Assembly (NCBI GenBank): GCA_039698075.1
Contig: JBDKTJ010000176.1
Span: 1-30,917, forward strand
From: JAJFVC01 sp039698075
Lineage (GTDB): Bacteria; Planctomycetota; Planctomycetia; Pirellulales; Thermoguttaceae
Length of the DNA: 30,917 nucleotides
Direction: 5' to 3'
Part shown: in pieces, positions 21,063-28,825 of the stretch
Layout of the letters: each line of letters opens with the position of its first letter
Numbering within the stretch: position 1 is the stretch's first letter
The notes under the pieces: model-generated
What the model was told of the DNA's origin: nothing
What the model saw: only the letters and a program-made list of their open reading frames with translations
Databases searched by the model: none
Translations under genes and position numbers: made by a program

Positions 21063-21192
21063 TGGACAGAAGTTTTTCAACGCCCTTGAACGTTGGCTTG
21101 AACCCATCGACGAGGATTTTGACGAAGAAGGTGACGAGTGCGACCTCGCCGACATCGAGCGGCAGAAGCGCATTGACCGCCAAGACTGGTAG
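21062..21192 (+). pseudogene. Small acidic gene broken by an apparent 1-base deletion
   Basis: An ATG at 21062 overlaps the previous stop (TGATG) and has AAGGAG five bases upstream. After MDR the frame changes: the other frame continues as FFNALERWLEPIDEDFDEE and ends at TAG 21192 with codon use typical of this phage. That frame has no start codon of its own. One extra A in the AGAAG near 21070 would join both parts into a 43-aa protein. As written, the ATG frame instead reads into the next gene, in frame. A real mutation, programmed frameshift or sequencing error next to the T5 run are all possible. Confidence 0.6.
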
Positions 21193-21217
21193 GCGCGCTG
21201 TGCCGAAGGAGAACAAG

Positions 21218-21448
21218 ATGAACACTGAACAAATCAAGCCGGCGCGGACCCGCGTCACCCCGAGCTTCGCCAAGTGGGAAGCCCCTGCGAAATTCCTGCG
21301 GACCTCGCCCCCTGAGCATCGCAACATCCCGTTCGCGGATGAGCGGGACTACATCAAGGCCGACAAGTTCGACAAGGCTGTTGCGTGTGCCTTGGGCTTC
21401 GGCGCACTGGTCGTCATCGGTGTGACTGTGTGGGAGTGGATGCAGTGA
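21218..21448 (+). CDS. 76-aa protein with C-terminal membrane helix
   Basis: GAAGGAG lies seven bases before the ATG. The first 50 residues are polar and basic (for example TRVTPSFAKWEAPAKFLRTS). Residues about 54-73 (AVACALGFGALVVIGVTVW) form one membrane helix near the C-terminus, so the protein would be tail-anchored with its N-terminus in the cytoplasm. No family is recognised. A longer in-frame version beginning at 21062 exists only if the upstream frameshift is real and tolerated. Confidence 0.7.
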   Translation: MNTEQIKPARTRVTPSFAKWEAPAKFLRTSPPEHRNIPFADERDYIKADKFDKAVACALGFGALVVIGVTVWEWMQ

Positions 21449-21552
21449 CTGCGAACGAAGAACTCGCCGCGCTCAACGAGGAACTCGAAACCGAGCGCAT
21501 GAGGAAGGAAGATTCTATTGAAAAGGCAATCGACAATGAGTTGGGGAAATGA
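21445..21552 (+). CDS. 35-aa acidic helical peptide
   Basis: A GTG overlaps the stop of the membrane protein (GTGA) with GGGAG upstream, and the stop overlaps the next ATG (ATGA). The product is highly charged and helical (NEELAALNEELETERMRKED) and likely a short coiled coil. Tight coupling on both sides and normal codon use support translation. The function is unknown. Confidence 0.55.
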   Translation: MTANEELAALNEELETERMRKEDSIEKAIDNELGK

Positions 21553-21995
21553 ACATCGCCAAGTACGACATCATCTACCTGCAAGTCTCAGACGAAGAAA
21601 CAGACGAGGAATACTATGATCCGGACGATACGACATGGTGCCAAGACCGCATCGGCGGACAGGACATAAAGTACATCCGGGCCGATCTGGTCGAACAGCA
21701 ACTCGCCGAGCGCGACAAGCAGATCGTGGCGTTGCATGAACACGCAAAAGCAATTCAAGGCCACATGAATCTCTACCGCCTATTCAGTTGTGAGGGCAGC
21801 GACAGCTATGATCTCGAGTGTGCCGAAAAGAATCTGGATAAGGTGAACGAACATGCAAAAGCACTCGACGCCACCGCCGACTTTGCCGGTTGCATCATAT
21901 GCGATGCGGAGCCAGTGGTTGTTGCCGATGGCAGTTTCAATCACAACTGCGAACTTGGAACGCCACTCTACAAAGCGAAGGAGTTAGGGAAGTGA
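21549..21995 (+). CDS. Unknown 148-aa protein, paralogue of the next gene
   Basis: The protein is acidic in its first 50 residues (SDEETDEEYYDPDD), has a helical middle, and near residues 105-125 carries ATADFAGCIICDAEPV. The following gene has ATTADLAGLILCDAEPV at the same relative place, so the two C-terminal parts are homologous. The shared Cys-x-x-Cys in the first copy is reduced to one Cys in the second. It is coupled by ATGA to the upstream peptide and by GTGA to the next gene. No known family was recognised. Confidence 0.68.
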   Translation: MNIAKYDIIYLQVSDEETDEEYYDPDDTTWCQDRIGGQDIKYIRADLVEQQLAERDKQIVALHEHAKAIQGHMNLYRLFSCEGSDSYDLECAEKNLDKVNEHAKALDATADFAGCIICDAEPVVVADGSFNHNCELGTPLYKAKELGK

Positions 21996-22489
21996 GCAAC
22001 CTAAGCGAAATGATGGACCGTCTGCGGCCGGCACGCGATGAGCATGGCTCGCCAGTGCTTCAAAGCGAATACGACTACATGAAGCAGCAACTCGAAGAGG
22101 CTCGGCAACAGTGTGTTTATGAATCCGGACTGTCTGCATCAAGGACAATCGAATTGACCGAAGCGAAGAAGCAGAACGTGATGTTGCGGGATGCTCTGCT
22201 TCGCACTCGTGAGTTCTTAGAAACCCCTGCCGATAAGCGTGAAATTACGCCGTATGTTGAAGTATGTGAAGCACTCGCCACCACTGCCGACCTCGCAGGG
22301 CTGATCTTGTGTGATGCGGAGCCTGTTCCGTATCTCAGCAACGGAACGCGCTACAAGATAGAAGGTCGCCCGAACGGAAGCGCAAGAATAATCGGACTGC
22401 CGAATGATCTGGCGGGGGAGTGGATTGCCCTTGTTTCCGCAACAGATGGAAAGCACTCAACACTCTACCAAGCGAGGAGGTCAAAGTGA
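21992..22489 (+). CDS. Unknown 165-aa protein sharing a domain with its neighbour
   Basis: The GTG at 21992 overlaps the previous stop and has AAGGAG upstream; an ATG at 22010 is a weaker alternative. Residues 1-90 are helical and charged (EYDYMKQQLEEARQQCVYES). Residues about 92-112 hold the shared ATTADLAGLILCDAEPV motif, and the C-terminus adds RYKIEGRPNGSARIIGL and a small strand-rich part. It probably arose with the preceding gene by duplication and divergence. The role is unknown; no catalytic motif is apparent. Confidence 0.68.
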   Translation: MSNLSEMMDRLRPARDEHGSPVLQSEYDYMKQQLEEARQQCVYESGLSASRTIELTEAKKQNVMLRDALLRTREFLETPADKREITPYVEVCEALATTADLAGLILCDAEPVPYLSNGTRYKIEGRPNGSARIIGLPNDLAGEWIALVSATDGKHSTLYQARRSK

Positions 22490-22590
22490 GCGAGCAAGAC
22501 GACGAAGTCATTCGCTCCATGCGGAATCTGGCGATAGCCATCATATTGGCTGCGGCCATCCTGCTTGGCGTCGGACTGTACCTGCTATGA
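22486..22590 (+). CDS. 34-aa single-span membrane peptide
   Basis: A GTG start overlaps the previous stop and has an excellent AGGAGG about six bases upstream. The sequence is a short acidic head (MSEQDDEVIRSMRN) followed by a 20-residue hydrophobic helix reaching the C-terminus. The stop overlaps the next ATG (ATGA). It could be a pinholin-like or accessory membrane peptide, but no lysis gene was identified next to it. Confidence 0.65.
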   Translation: MSEQDDEVIRSMRNLAIAIILAAAILLGVGLYLL

Positions 22591-22787
22591 GCGACCACAT
22601 CGACCGCATCCGCCACATGAACCAGCCGCCCGAGAAGCCGGCCAGGACCGCCACCGCGCTAGCCGCTGAGGGGAAGTGCTGCGGGAACTGCGCCTACTTT
22701 TCCCACTGGAAGAACGGGCGATGCACCCTCAAGGACAAGCATGTGTCGCCCTACAACATCTGCGAGCGCCACGCGGAGATGAAGTGA
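22587..22787 (+). CDS. 66-aa cysteine-cluster protein, probable zinc binder
   Basis: The C-terminal half contains CCGNCAYFSHWKNGRCTLKD and then YNICERH, giving four or five Cys plus His suitable for one zinc ion. Such CGNC-AYF-type knuckles are common in small phage proteins of unknown role. The start overlaps the upstream stop by ATGA. The N-terminal 30 residues are polar with a Pro/Ala-rich linker. Confidence 0.72.
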   Translation: MSDHIDRIRHMNQPPEKPARTATALAAEGKCCGNCAYFSHWKNGRCTLKDKHVSPYNICERHAEMK

Positions 22788-22951
22788 AGACCTTACTCAC
22801 CATCCTTGCAACTGTTGCCTCCCTGGTCCTCCTCGTAGTCGTGTGGTACATCGGCTACGAAGAGGGCTGGAGACAGGCTACCGTGGCATCCCGCCCTGCT
22901 GTTGAAGGCGCACATACTCCTCCACAGGCATTCCGGCTTCGGCTGCCCTGA
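22784..22951 (+). CDS. 55-aa N-terminally anchored membrane protein
   Basis: A GTG overlaps the previous stop (GTGA). Residues about 3-23 (TLLTILATVASLVLLVVVWY) form one membrane helix, followed by a short polar tail. The topology would suit a small inner-membrane spanin or holin component, but no coiled-coil is visible. Its last 74 bases overlap the convergent minus-strand gene at 22878-23096, so the C-terminal part may be partly incidental. The tail IGYEEGWRQATVAS recalls short periplasmic segments. Confidence 0.55.
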   Translation: MKTLLTILATVASLVLLVVVWYIGYEEGWRQATVASRPAVEGAHTPPQAFRLRLP

Positions 22952-23096
22952 TCTGCATCTCCCGCAGACCCGGCTGTTGTTGCAGGGTCTGCGCGGCGGC
23001 AGCGGCTGACAAGTCGGTGGTGCCGCCCATGCCGGTGTAGCGCCGAAGGGCATCGGCGACGCGCTGCATGAAGCCCGGTGATTGTTGCGGATCCAT
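22878..23096 (-). CDS. Unknown 72-aa protein at the end of the virion operon
   Basis: The ATG directly follows the TAA of the upstream gene, with GGAG seven bases before it. The product is soluble, Gln/Ala-rich and helical, with AAAAAQTLQQQPGLREMQIR and AGMPVEEYVRLQQQ. The second half could be a small helix-turn-helix but nothing certain is recognised. It is the last gene of the leftward operon and overlaps the end of a rightward gene by 74 bp. Confidence 0.65.
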   Translation of the reverse strand: MDPQQSPGFMQRVADALRRYTGMGGTTDLSAAAAAQTLQQQPGLREMQIRAAEAGMPVEEYVRLQQQGGMPR

Positions 23097-23675
23097 TTAC
23101 TTCTCCTTGCAGATGGGTGCGACAGCGGCGTATTCGCTGGAGCACAGGACGGCGACCGCATCGTTGGTCAGGCCGAGGTTCTGGAAGCTGCGGGCGGTTT
23201 CACGCTTGCCGCATTCGTGGTCGGCCCAAGAAGTGCCGGCAGAGACTCCCCATCCAAGCGCCGCTGCGCCAACCGTTGAGCTTCCCATACACGGCGCTGT
23301 CGGGTAAACGTTGCCACCAAAAACATTCGGGACTGAGCGAACATTGAGGGTTCCTTGTTCGATGCGTTGCGTGGTGCGCTCAGGGATAGCCGCCTCATTG
23401 ACGGTCAAAGTGACGGGAGCAGGCGTAACCGAGAGGGCCTGGCTGTTGTTGGCCTCTGAACGTGTGAGGGAGGCAGCGTAGGCTTGGGCGCGAGCGCGGC
23501 TGTCGGCGTTGGAGTTGGCGAACTGTGCCTGTCCCTGACCTTGTGCCTGACCCTGAATCTGGCCCTGCGCTTGCCCTTGACCCTGTTGCTGACCCTGGAC
23601 CTGATCCGGCCCGATCACGGCTGCTGCGGCAGAAGTGGACAAAAAAGCTGCGACGAGGATGAGAAGATTCTTCAT
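23097..23675 (-). CDS. Secreted Gln/Gly-repeat protein
   Basis: A 192-aa protein with a clear signal peptide (MKNLLILVAAFLSTSAAAA, cleavage near residue 19). A Gln/Gly/Ala repeat follows (QGQQQGQGQAQGQIQGQAQG, about 28-52), and then a domain with four Cys (TAPCMGSS, HECGK, VLCSSE, PICKE) that could form two disulfides in the periplasm. It begins inside the stop of the lipoprotein gene (ATGA), with AGGAG upstream. An exported protein paired with a lipoprotein in a tail operon suggests a periplasmic role such as superinfection exclusion or lysis, which is inference. Confidence 0.75.
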   Translation of the reverse strand: MKNLLILVAAFLSTSAAAAVIGPDQVQGQQQGQGQAQGQIQGQAQGQGQAQFANSNADSRARAQAYAASLTRSEANNSQALSVTPAPVTLTVNEAAIPERTTQRIEQGTLNVRSVPNVFGGNVYPTAPCMGSSTVGAAALGWGVSAGTSWADHECGKRETARSFQNLGLTNDAVAVLCSSEYAAVAPICKEK

Positions 23676-23899
23676 TGTGGTGCTCCTATGTTGGTACTGC
23701 GGGTGGGTGAACTTGTTTTCTCGGTGGTGACTGTTGCTCCGGTTGCCCCGTCGCCTTGCGTCGCCGTGTGGGTGGTAGTGCAGTCCTTCACGCACCCCGG
23801 CTGACCGAGGTTGATGGTCTGCAGGTTCGGGTAGCCTCCATGCATATTGACTGTCGTGCCGCAGCCGGCGAGCATGATGGTGAGGGCGAGGCGGATCAT
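23672..23899 (-). CDS. 75-aa outer-membrane-type lipoprotein
   Basis: The N-terminus MIRLALTIMLAGCGTTVN has a lipobox LAGC with Cys13 as the lipidated residue. The remaining 60 residues are Thr/Gly-rich and contain GCVKDCTTTHTATQGDG. The absence of a Lys or Asp retention signal at +2 (Gly) favours the outer membrane. It is coupled to both neighbours by ATGA overlaps. A spanin-like or exclusion role is possible, but it lacks the Pro-rich or coiled-coil form of typical outer spanins. Confidence 0.72.
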   Translation of the reverse strand: MIRLALTIMLAGCGTTVNMHGGYPNLQTINLGQPGCVKDCTTTHTATQGDGATGATVTTEKTSSPTRSTNIGAPQ

Positions 23900-24438
23900 G
23901 CGGCCCTCACGAGTGCGCCAGAGAACTCACCCCGACCAAGAGTCACGTTTGCTCCAGCGTTAGAACTAGCAATGAAGACCCGCACCTTGTCGGTGGTTCC
24001 GTTCAGGTATATGACCGCACTTGTGGATGGTCCGGAAAACTCACTTGTTACTGCCGGAATTACAATGATTGATTGCCCGATATTTGATTCGGTCACAGTT
24101 TGAAATGACAGTTCCAAGCGGGACGCTGCGCCACCAGTCTGACCAACCCATGAGGCGTTCAGTTGGTAGTAGCCTGCAACATTCGGCTGAAAGTACCCGG
24201 TTGTTGGATTGAACGCAGATGCCGTATCAAACTCGGGGGTCAGGTATGTTGGGTTTGATGGAATTGGGGCGCCAGACACATTCATCCTTGCCCTGAACGC
24301 CGGACCACTCCCGAGCATCTGATACGGACTGACCGCCACAATAGTCTTCGCCGTGGCGTCGATTTGCAGCGCGTCTTCCGCTGCCGTGCCGATGGTGACT
24401 TTGGTGCCGGTTGCGTCGGCTGTGATTTTGGCAGTCAT
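23896..24438 (-). CDS. C1q/TNF-like tail-fibre head protein
   Basis: A 180-aa beta-rich protein. From residue 45 on it has the jelly-roll rhythm of C1q-like phage head domains: FRARMNVSGAP, FNPTTGYFQPNVAGYYQLNA, SRLELSFQT, and VIYLNGTTDKVRVFIASS with a closing GRGEFSGALVRA. Such domains form trimeric tips of tail fibres and bind host surfaces. The first 40 residues are a Thr/Ala-rich region homologous in style to the next upstream gene. It starts in TAATG coupling with AGAGGA upstream. Confidence 0.75.
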   Translation of the reverse strand: MTAKITADATGTKVTIGTAAEDALQIDATAKTIVAVSPYQMLGSGPAFRARMNVSGAPIPSNPTYLTPEFDTASAFNPTTGYFQPNVAGYYQLNASWVGQTGGAASRLELSFQTVTESNIGQSIIVIPAVTSEFSGPSTSAVIYLNGTTDKVRVFIASSNAGANVTLGRGEFSGALVRAA

Positions 24439-24701
24439 TATGCGATCCTCTGCTTGATTGCGGAGCCGGTGCGATAGAGGCTTCCGATTGGAACCCCACC
24501 AGCGGCAGCGGCCGTGTCGTCAGTATAGTTGGCAAGTTGCGGAAAGCCGCAACGCCCGCCAGCATCCACCGTCATGATGTCCTGCCCGCTGTTCCGGGCG
24601 AGTTTCATCGTGCCGTTGTCAGCGCTGGCGTCCAGCGTGAAGTTGTTGGCCGGGGTGACGGAGAGGCCGAGTTGGGCCTTGATTGCGCGTAAGAGGCTCA
24701 T
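24438..24701 (-). CDS. 87-aa tail-fibre-associated protein
   Basis: The small protein begins LLRAIKAQLGLSVTPANNFT and ends GVPIGSLYRTGSAIKQRIA. The middle NGTMKLARNSGQDIMTVDAG is beta-strand-like. Similar short proteins occur beside fibre genes in podovirus tail operons and may form a fibre segment or a linker, which is from general pattern and not a named family. It overlaps the next start by one base. Confidence 0.68.
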   Translation of the reverse strand: MSLLRAIKAQLGLSVTPANNFTLDASADNGTMKLARNSGQDIMTVDAGGRCGFPQLANYTDDTAAAAGGVPIGSLYRTGSAIKQRIA

Positions 24702-24702
24702 G

Positions 24703-24759
24703 TCAGTACCCTATGGTGATTGGTCCGACGACCGTAGTTGGTCCAGTGTATTTGGTCAT
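24703..24759 (-). CDS. 18-aa peptide between tail-fibre genes
   Basis: MTKYTGPTTVVGPITIGY begins inside the stop of the large fibre gene (ATGA) and ends one base before the start of the 87-aa gene. GGAG lies about six bases before its ATG. The Thr/Gly/Val repeat TGPTTVVGPIT is beta-prone and resembles fibre shaft sequence. It could be translated by coupling or simply serve to move ribosomes to the next gene. Confidence 0.5.
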   Translation of the reverse strand: MTKYTGPTTVVGPITIGY

Positions 24760-26573
24760 ACGATGCTCCATACGCTACCGGGTGGGACCGTAACAGTCAC
24801 CCCGTTGTCCACAATGATCGGGCCAAAGCTGCCCGCGTTCTTGCCCGACGTGATGCTGTAGTTCGCTGTCACGTGGATGTCGTTCTCGTAGAAAACTGGG
24901 TTGCCGGCAGCACCTGTTGCTCCGCCACCGACCGCACCCCAGTTGGTCCCGTTGAACCCCTCGAAACCGTCCGTGTCGTCATTGAACCGCAGCATGCCGG
25001 GGGCGGGAACAGTCGGGCGTTGAACCTGGGTTCCGACCGGCAACTGTGCCGCGCCTGTGGAGACATCCTTGGTGACTGCCGTTGCCGCGTCCTGCTTCTG
25101 CCCGAGGGCAACCTGGGTTTCGGCATCGAGTTCGTTGATGGCACCCTGCACTGTGGCCTGGACGATAGTCCCACCCGGCACGAAGGCGATCTGCCCTGCC
25201 GTGGTCGGGATGTCGCCCTTGACCTCCACAATGGCATCCTGCACATTGGTGGAGGTGATGCCGGCAGCGGGGGTGAAGATGACGCTGGAGGCAGCGATGG
25301 TCCCCGACTGGCTGACCGTGTACCACCCAGTCGGGTTGGTCAGGCTGTTCTCGATCCACTGGAGCAGGGAGCCAACCGCTACCGGGCGAAGGGCGCTGAC
25401 CAGCGTCACAGGATCGTAACAGTTGATGCTGCCCCCGACCGAGATGATATAGGTGTCACCCGCCGAGAAGTTGGTGGTCGGGAACGCCTCAGAGGGGTTG
25501 TTGCCGCTGCTGGCGTCGAAGAAGCCGACCAACTGTTGTGCGCCTTGGGGAATCTGGTTCAGCGGCACCTTGCCACCGGCGTCCAGTTTCACCGTGCCAA
25601 ACGCCACGTTGGAATGCAGAGTAATGATCGGCACAACCGGGTTGGTAGAGTCGATGGAGATCATCTGCGGATCGCTACTGTCGATCCCCGTCACGATCCC
25701 GGTGTTGGCCGAGTCATTGATCGCCTTGATGTAGTAGTCAAGGGCGATGTTCTGCGGGACAGTCTCCGCGCCACCAGTCGCGCCAAGACTAACGCCAGTG
25801 GCTGCCGAGCCAATACCCACAGCGGGCTGCACGGAGTTTGTACTGCCGCCGAGGTCGCCGACAGCATTGAGGCTGATGCCCGTACCGTTCGTAGAGATCG
25901 CTGCGGGTTGCCACCCCGGAGTGTTGCCCGCGATCCCTGACGTGAGAGGTCCGAGTTTGATTCCGTCGTGAGTGTGACCAGGGTCATTCACCGAGTGGTT
26001 GTGCCCGCCCGTACTGACCGTGTGACTGTGCGCCGCCTGCCAAGCGGAGTGCGTGTGGCCGGGGTCAGTAAGCGTGTGGGTATGCGACGCCAACGAAGCC
26101 GCTTGCGTTGAGCCGATGGCGCGGGAGGCCGGGTTGCGACCACGAATGAACCAGTCGCGCAGGTCGGGCACGTTGAAGGTCGCCACTCCGTCGCCACTGC
26201 CGAAGGTCGTGCCGATGGCAGCAAACAGGTCGGCGTAGGTCGTGCGGCTGACCGCTGCCCCGTCACAGAGCAGGTAGCCTGCAGGCGAGGTATTGGGAGC
26301 AAAAGAGAAGATGGCTCCAATAGGCATCCCGGTAGCGTAAGCCATGAAGCTGTCGACATAGGCTTTACTCGCAGCGTGGCGACTGTTGGTCGGGGGGTTT
26401 GCTGTGAGGGTAAGCGGCCCTGTCATCGGCGCGCTACCGTCGCGGGGGAGACTGGCCGTCAGCGCGCTGGCAACATCGTCCAGCGTCGGGTTGGCCCACT
26501 GCGACTCGATGAGCGTGTTGGGGACTACCGGGGGCAGCGGCAGGGTGTACAGACCTTGACTGTTACGGGGCAT
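24756..26573 (-). CDS. Tail fibre with phage tail-collar domain
   Basis: A 605-aa fibre protein. The N-terminal 80 residues include a virion-attachment-like part with DGSAPMTGPLTLTANPPTNS. Residues about 84-148 are a tail-collar domain (IGAIFSFAPNTSPAGYLLCD, later FNVPDLRDWFIRGRN). A His-rich segment with HTHTLTDPGHTHSAW and HNHSVNDPGHTHD follows, typical of metal-binding fibre regions. The remaining 350 residues are beta-rich shaft and tip. GAGGAA lies about seven bases before the ATG, five bases after the transglycosylase gene stop region. It probably decides host range. Confidence 0.88.
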   Translation of the reverse strand: MPRNSQGLYTLPLPPVVPNTLIESQWANPTLDDVASALTASLPRDGSAPMTGPLTLTANPPTNSRHAASKAYVDSFMAYATGMPIGAIFSFAPNTSPAGYLLCDGAAVSRTTYADLFAAIGTTFGSGDGVATFNVPDLRDWFIRGRNPASRAIGSTQAASLASHTHTLTDPGHTHSAWQAAHSHTVSTGGHNHSVNDPGHTHDGIKLGPLTSGIAGNTPGWQPAAISTNGTGISLNAVGDLGGSTNSVQPAVGIGSAATGVSLGATGGAETVPQNIALDYYIKAINDSANTGIVTGIDSSDPQMISIDSTNPVVPIITLHSNVAFGTVKLDAGGKVPLNQIPQGAQQLVGFFDASSGNNPSEAFPTTNFSAGDTYIISVGGSINCYDPVTLVSALRPVAVGSLLQWIENSLTNPTGWYTVSQSGTIAASSVIFTPAAGITSTNVQDAIVEVKGDIPTTAGQIAFVPGGTIVQATVQGAINELDAETQVALGQKQDAATAVTKDVSTGAAQLPVGTQVQRPTVPAPGMLRFNDDTDGFEGFNGTNWGAVGGGATGAAGNPVFYENDIHVTANYSITSGKNAGSFGPIIVDNGVTVTVPPGSVWSIV

Positions 26574-26575
26574 CG

Positions 26576-28825
26576 TTATTCCTCACTCATTCTTGGAGTA
26601 GCTGCTCCGATTATCCCACCCATTACCTCGGGACGTTCGGCAAGCTGGCGAATCATATTGACTATGGTATCCCGCTCTCTTGGGGGGAGTTCCTCCATCA
26701 GGTTTGCAAGCGCGGCGGGATCGCGCATCGCCCGATTCACGATCCTGTTCACTTGCTCATCGGTGCGGTTTCCAAGGAGTCTCGTAGTGTTGCGAATGGC
26801 CGTGAATACCTGGCTGAATATCCCCGGAGTCATGTTGAAAACCTGATGGAAGACGTTCTCGTACTTTCTCATCACGTCCTCGGAAACATTCATCCCCTGG
26901 TATTTCGCCTCCCGCTCGGCGCTGCGTCGCAGGGCGTTGATCTCCGCCATCTGTTGCGGAGACATCACCTGTTCCAACTGTTCAAACCGCGAGTTGCCCA
27001 GTGAGTTCTTGATCGTGCGGGGAGCGTTGTCCATCGACCTGAGAAATGCTGAGACATTTTCCAATGCACCCGGTTGGCCTCGCAGGTCACGCAACATCGT
27101 CTCGGCGATTTCACCCTGGTTCTGCGGCCTCGACAATGCACGGTAGTTGGTTGTCGCGGCAGCGTAGGGCAACGACTGTGCCTCCATTGCCTCGGTAAGC
27201 TGGCGGCGAGCCACGGACAGCCGATAGGCTTCCTCGGGGTCGCTCATGCGGATGCGCTCGATCCTGGCACTCAACTCGTTTTTGAACTGTTGCAAGTCCT
27301 GAACCGAACGGGTTGCGGGGATAGCCGGCATCGGCATCCCTGCTGCGTCCCTTCCGCCTGGACCACCCGGACTTCCAGCCGTGCGTCCCCTTGGAACAGG
27401 CTGACCGCCCGCGAAAGCGTTTGTCTGCTGTTGGCTGAACGCACGCTCGCCAGCGCGGGCGGCATTTCTTGCTTCCTCGCCAGCGATGATTGCTTCAAGT
27501 TCCGGGGTCAGGGTGATCCTGTCGGCGTCAGCGCGGGCGTAGTTGGCGGCTGTTCCAGCCTGACGCATTTCTTCCGCAGGCGACAACGGCACACGCCCAC
27601 CTTCGGTAGCGACACCTGGGCGGGCAAGGCGGGCATGTCCTTCCAGCACGTTCTGGCGGGCAGCCGCGTTCTGCGCGTCCTGCATCAGCAGCGCATCGGC
27701 ACCGGGACTGCGCCGAGCGCCTTCCTCGAGTGCCTTGAACTCGGGAAACAGTTCGGACGCGGCGCGACCGGCAGTTGGCGCTTCACCCGGAACAATCCCG
27801 CGTGTGCCCCGCAGCGCGGCGATGGCGGCAGCTGTGCGGTTGCCGAACAACTCGTGCAGCTTACTCGTTGCCGCGCCACGAGCGCCACCCATAACGTCCT
27901 GATATGCGTTGATCCCGAAGTTCGCAAGCCTGCCAGCACCCGTCAGAACAGGACCAAGAACGCCACCGAATGCTGCTCCTTCGCCGACATTCTCGCCGAT
28001 CACCGCGTTCCCCGCCGCACCCGCCGCCGCACCTTCGGCAGCCGCCCTGACTGCAGCGTTGCGCCTCGCCACCAAGGGAACAGCACGGGTCAGTCTTGCC
28101 GCACCCATACCGGGAAGGAGGGTAGCCGCGACATCCGTAAAGAGATTCATTCCCTTGCCGGCGGCACTGTCGGCAATCGACTGTTTCAGAATCTCCACGT
28201 CCTGCTCGGTCGGCATGTAACCGTGCTTCTCGGCGAACTCGCTGACTGCCTGCGGAAGAAGGTGGTTGATCGCACGGGCGATCTTGCTGCCTGTGAGCGC
28301 GATGCCTGCCTTCAACGCCTGCCCGGTGTCAGCCTCCACCATCTTCTTCGCTTCAGCCGCGACAGGGGAAAGGGATGACTGTTTCGTGGCGGCGGGGGCA
28401 ACGTCGTCATCCGTCCACGCGACATCTGCATCCGACCACGGCTGTTCGGAACCTGACTGTTTTCCCATGTTCGCTCTTACCTTTTGTGCGTATGCCTGTG
28501 TCTCGGGAGCATACCCCCGCTGTCCTTTCAGGACTGCACGGGTTGTCCCCTCGCCGGCATTGTAAGCCCGCAGCGCATCGTCGAGGTTGCCGAACTCACC
28601 GTGGAGTTGGGTCAGGTATTTCCGCGCAGCTTCCCGCGCACTCGGCTCGTGGAAGGGGTCTGCCAACCCGAACCTGCGGGCAGTCGCCGGCATGAACTGG
28701 TATGGACCCATCGCTCCGGCTTTTGACACGGCGCGGTCGTTGCCGCCGCTCTCTACCTTGCGGACGGCATTCAAAACCTCGTCGGTGATCGGCGACGGGG
28801 CGATGTCTGCGTCTGTCCAACTCAT
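26576..28825 (-). CDS. Internal virion protein with lytic transglycosylase domain
   Basis: A 749-aa protein. Residues about 13-115 are a soluble lytic transglycosylase: catalytic Glu25 in RKVESGGND, GAMGPYQFMPATA (38-50) and LRAYNAGEG (85-93). The rest is a long Ala/Arg-rich helical region without a known domain. Three short WTDADIAP-like motifs occur at residues 3-10, 130-136 and 137-144, the first before and the others after the enzyme domain. It is probably ejected with the DNA and opens the cell wall. The start overlaps the preceding stop (ATGA) with AGGAC upstream. Confidence 0.87.
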   Translation of the reverse strand: MSWTDADIAPSPITDEVLNAVRKVESGGNDRAVSKAGAMGPYQFMPATARRFGLADPFHEPSAREAARKYLTQLHGEFGNLDDALRAYNAGEGTTRAVLKGQRGYAPETQAYAQKVRANMGKQSGSEQPWSDADVAWTDDDVAPAATKQSSLSPVAAEAKKMVEADTGQALKAGIALTGSKIARAINHLLPQAVSEFAEKHGYMPTEQDVEILKQSIADSAAGKGMNLFTDVAATLLPGMGAARLTRAVPLVARRNAAVRAAAEGAAAGAAGNAVIGENVGEGAAFGGVLGPVLTGAGRLANFGINAYQDVMGGARGAATSKLHELFGNRTAAAIAALRGTRGIVPGEAPTAGRAASELFPEFKALEEGARRSPGADALLMQDAQNAAARQNVLEGHARLARPGVATEGGRVPLSPAEEMRQAGTAANYARADADRITLTPELEAIIAGEEARNAARAGERAFSQQQTNAFAGGQPVPRGRTAGSPGGPGGRDAAGMPMPAIPATRSVQDLQQFKNELSARIERIRMSDPEEAYRLSVARRQLTEAMEAQSLPYAAATTNYRALSRPQNQGEIAETMLRDLRGQPGALENVSAFLRSMDNAPRTIKNSLGNSRFEQLEQVMSPQQMAEINALRRSAEREAKYQGMNVSEDVMRKYENVFHQVFNMTPGIFSQVFTAIRNTTRLLGNRTDEQVNRIVNRAMRDPAALANLMEELPPRERDTIVNMIRQLAERPEVMGGIIGAATPRMSEE

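Noticed and set aside
27074..28378. 434-aa plus-strand open frame
   Set aside because: It is antisense to the transglycosylase virion protein; composition is of shadow type.
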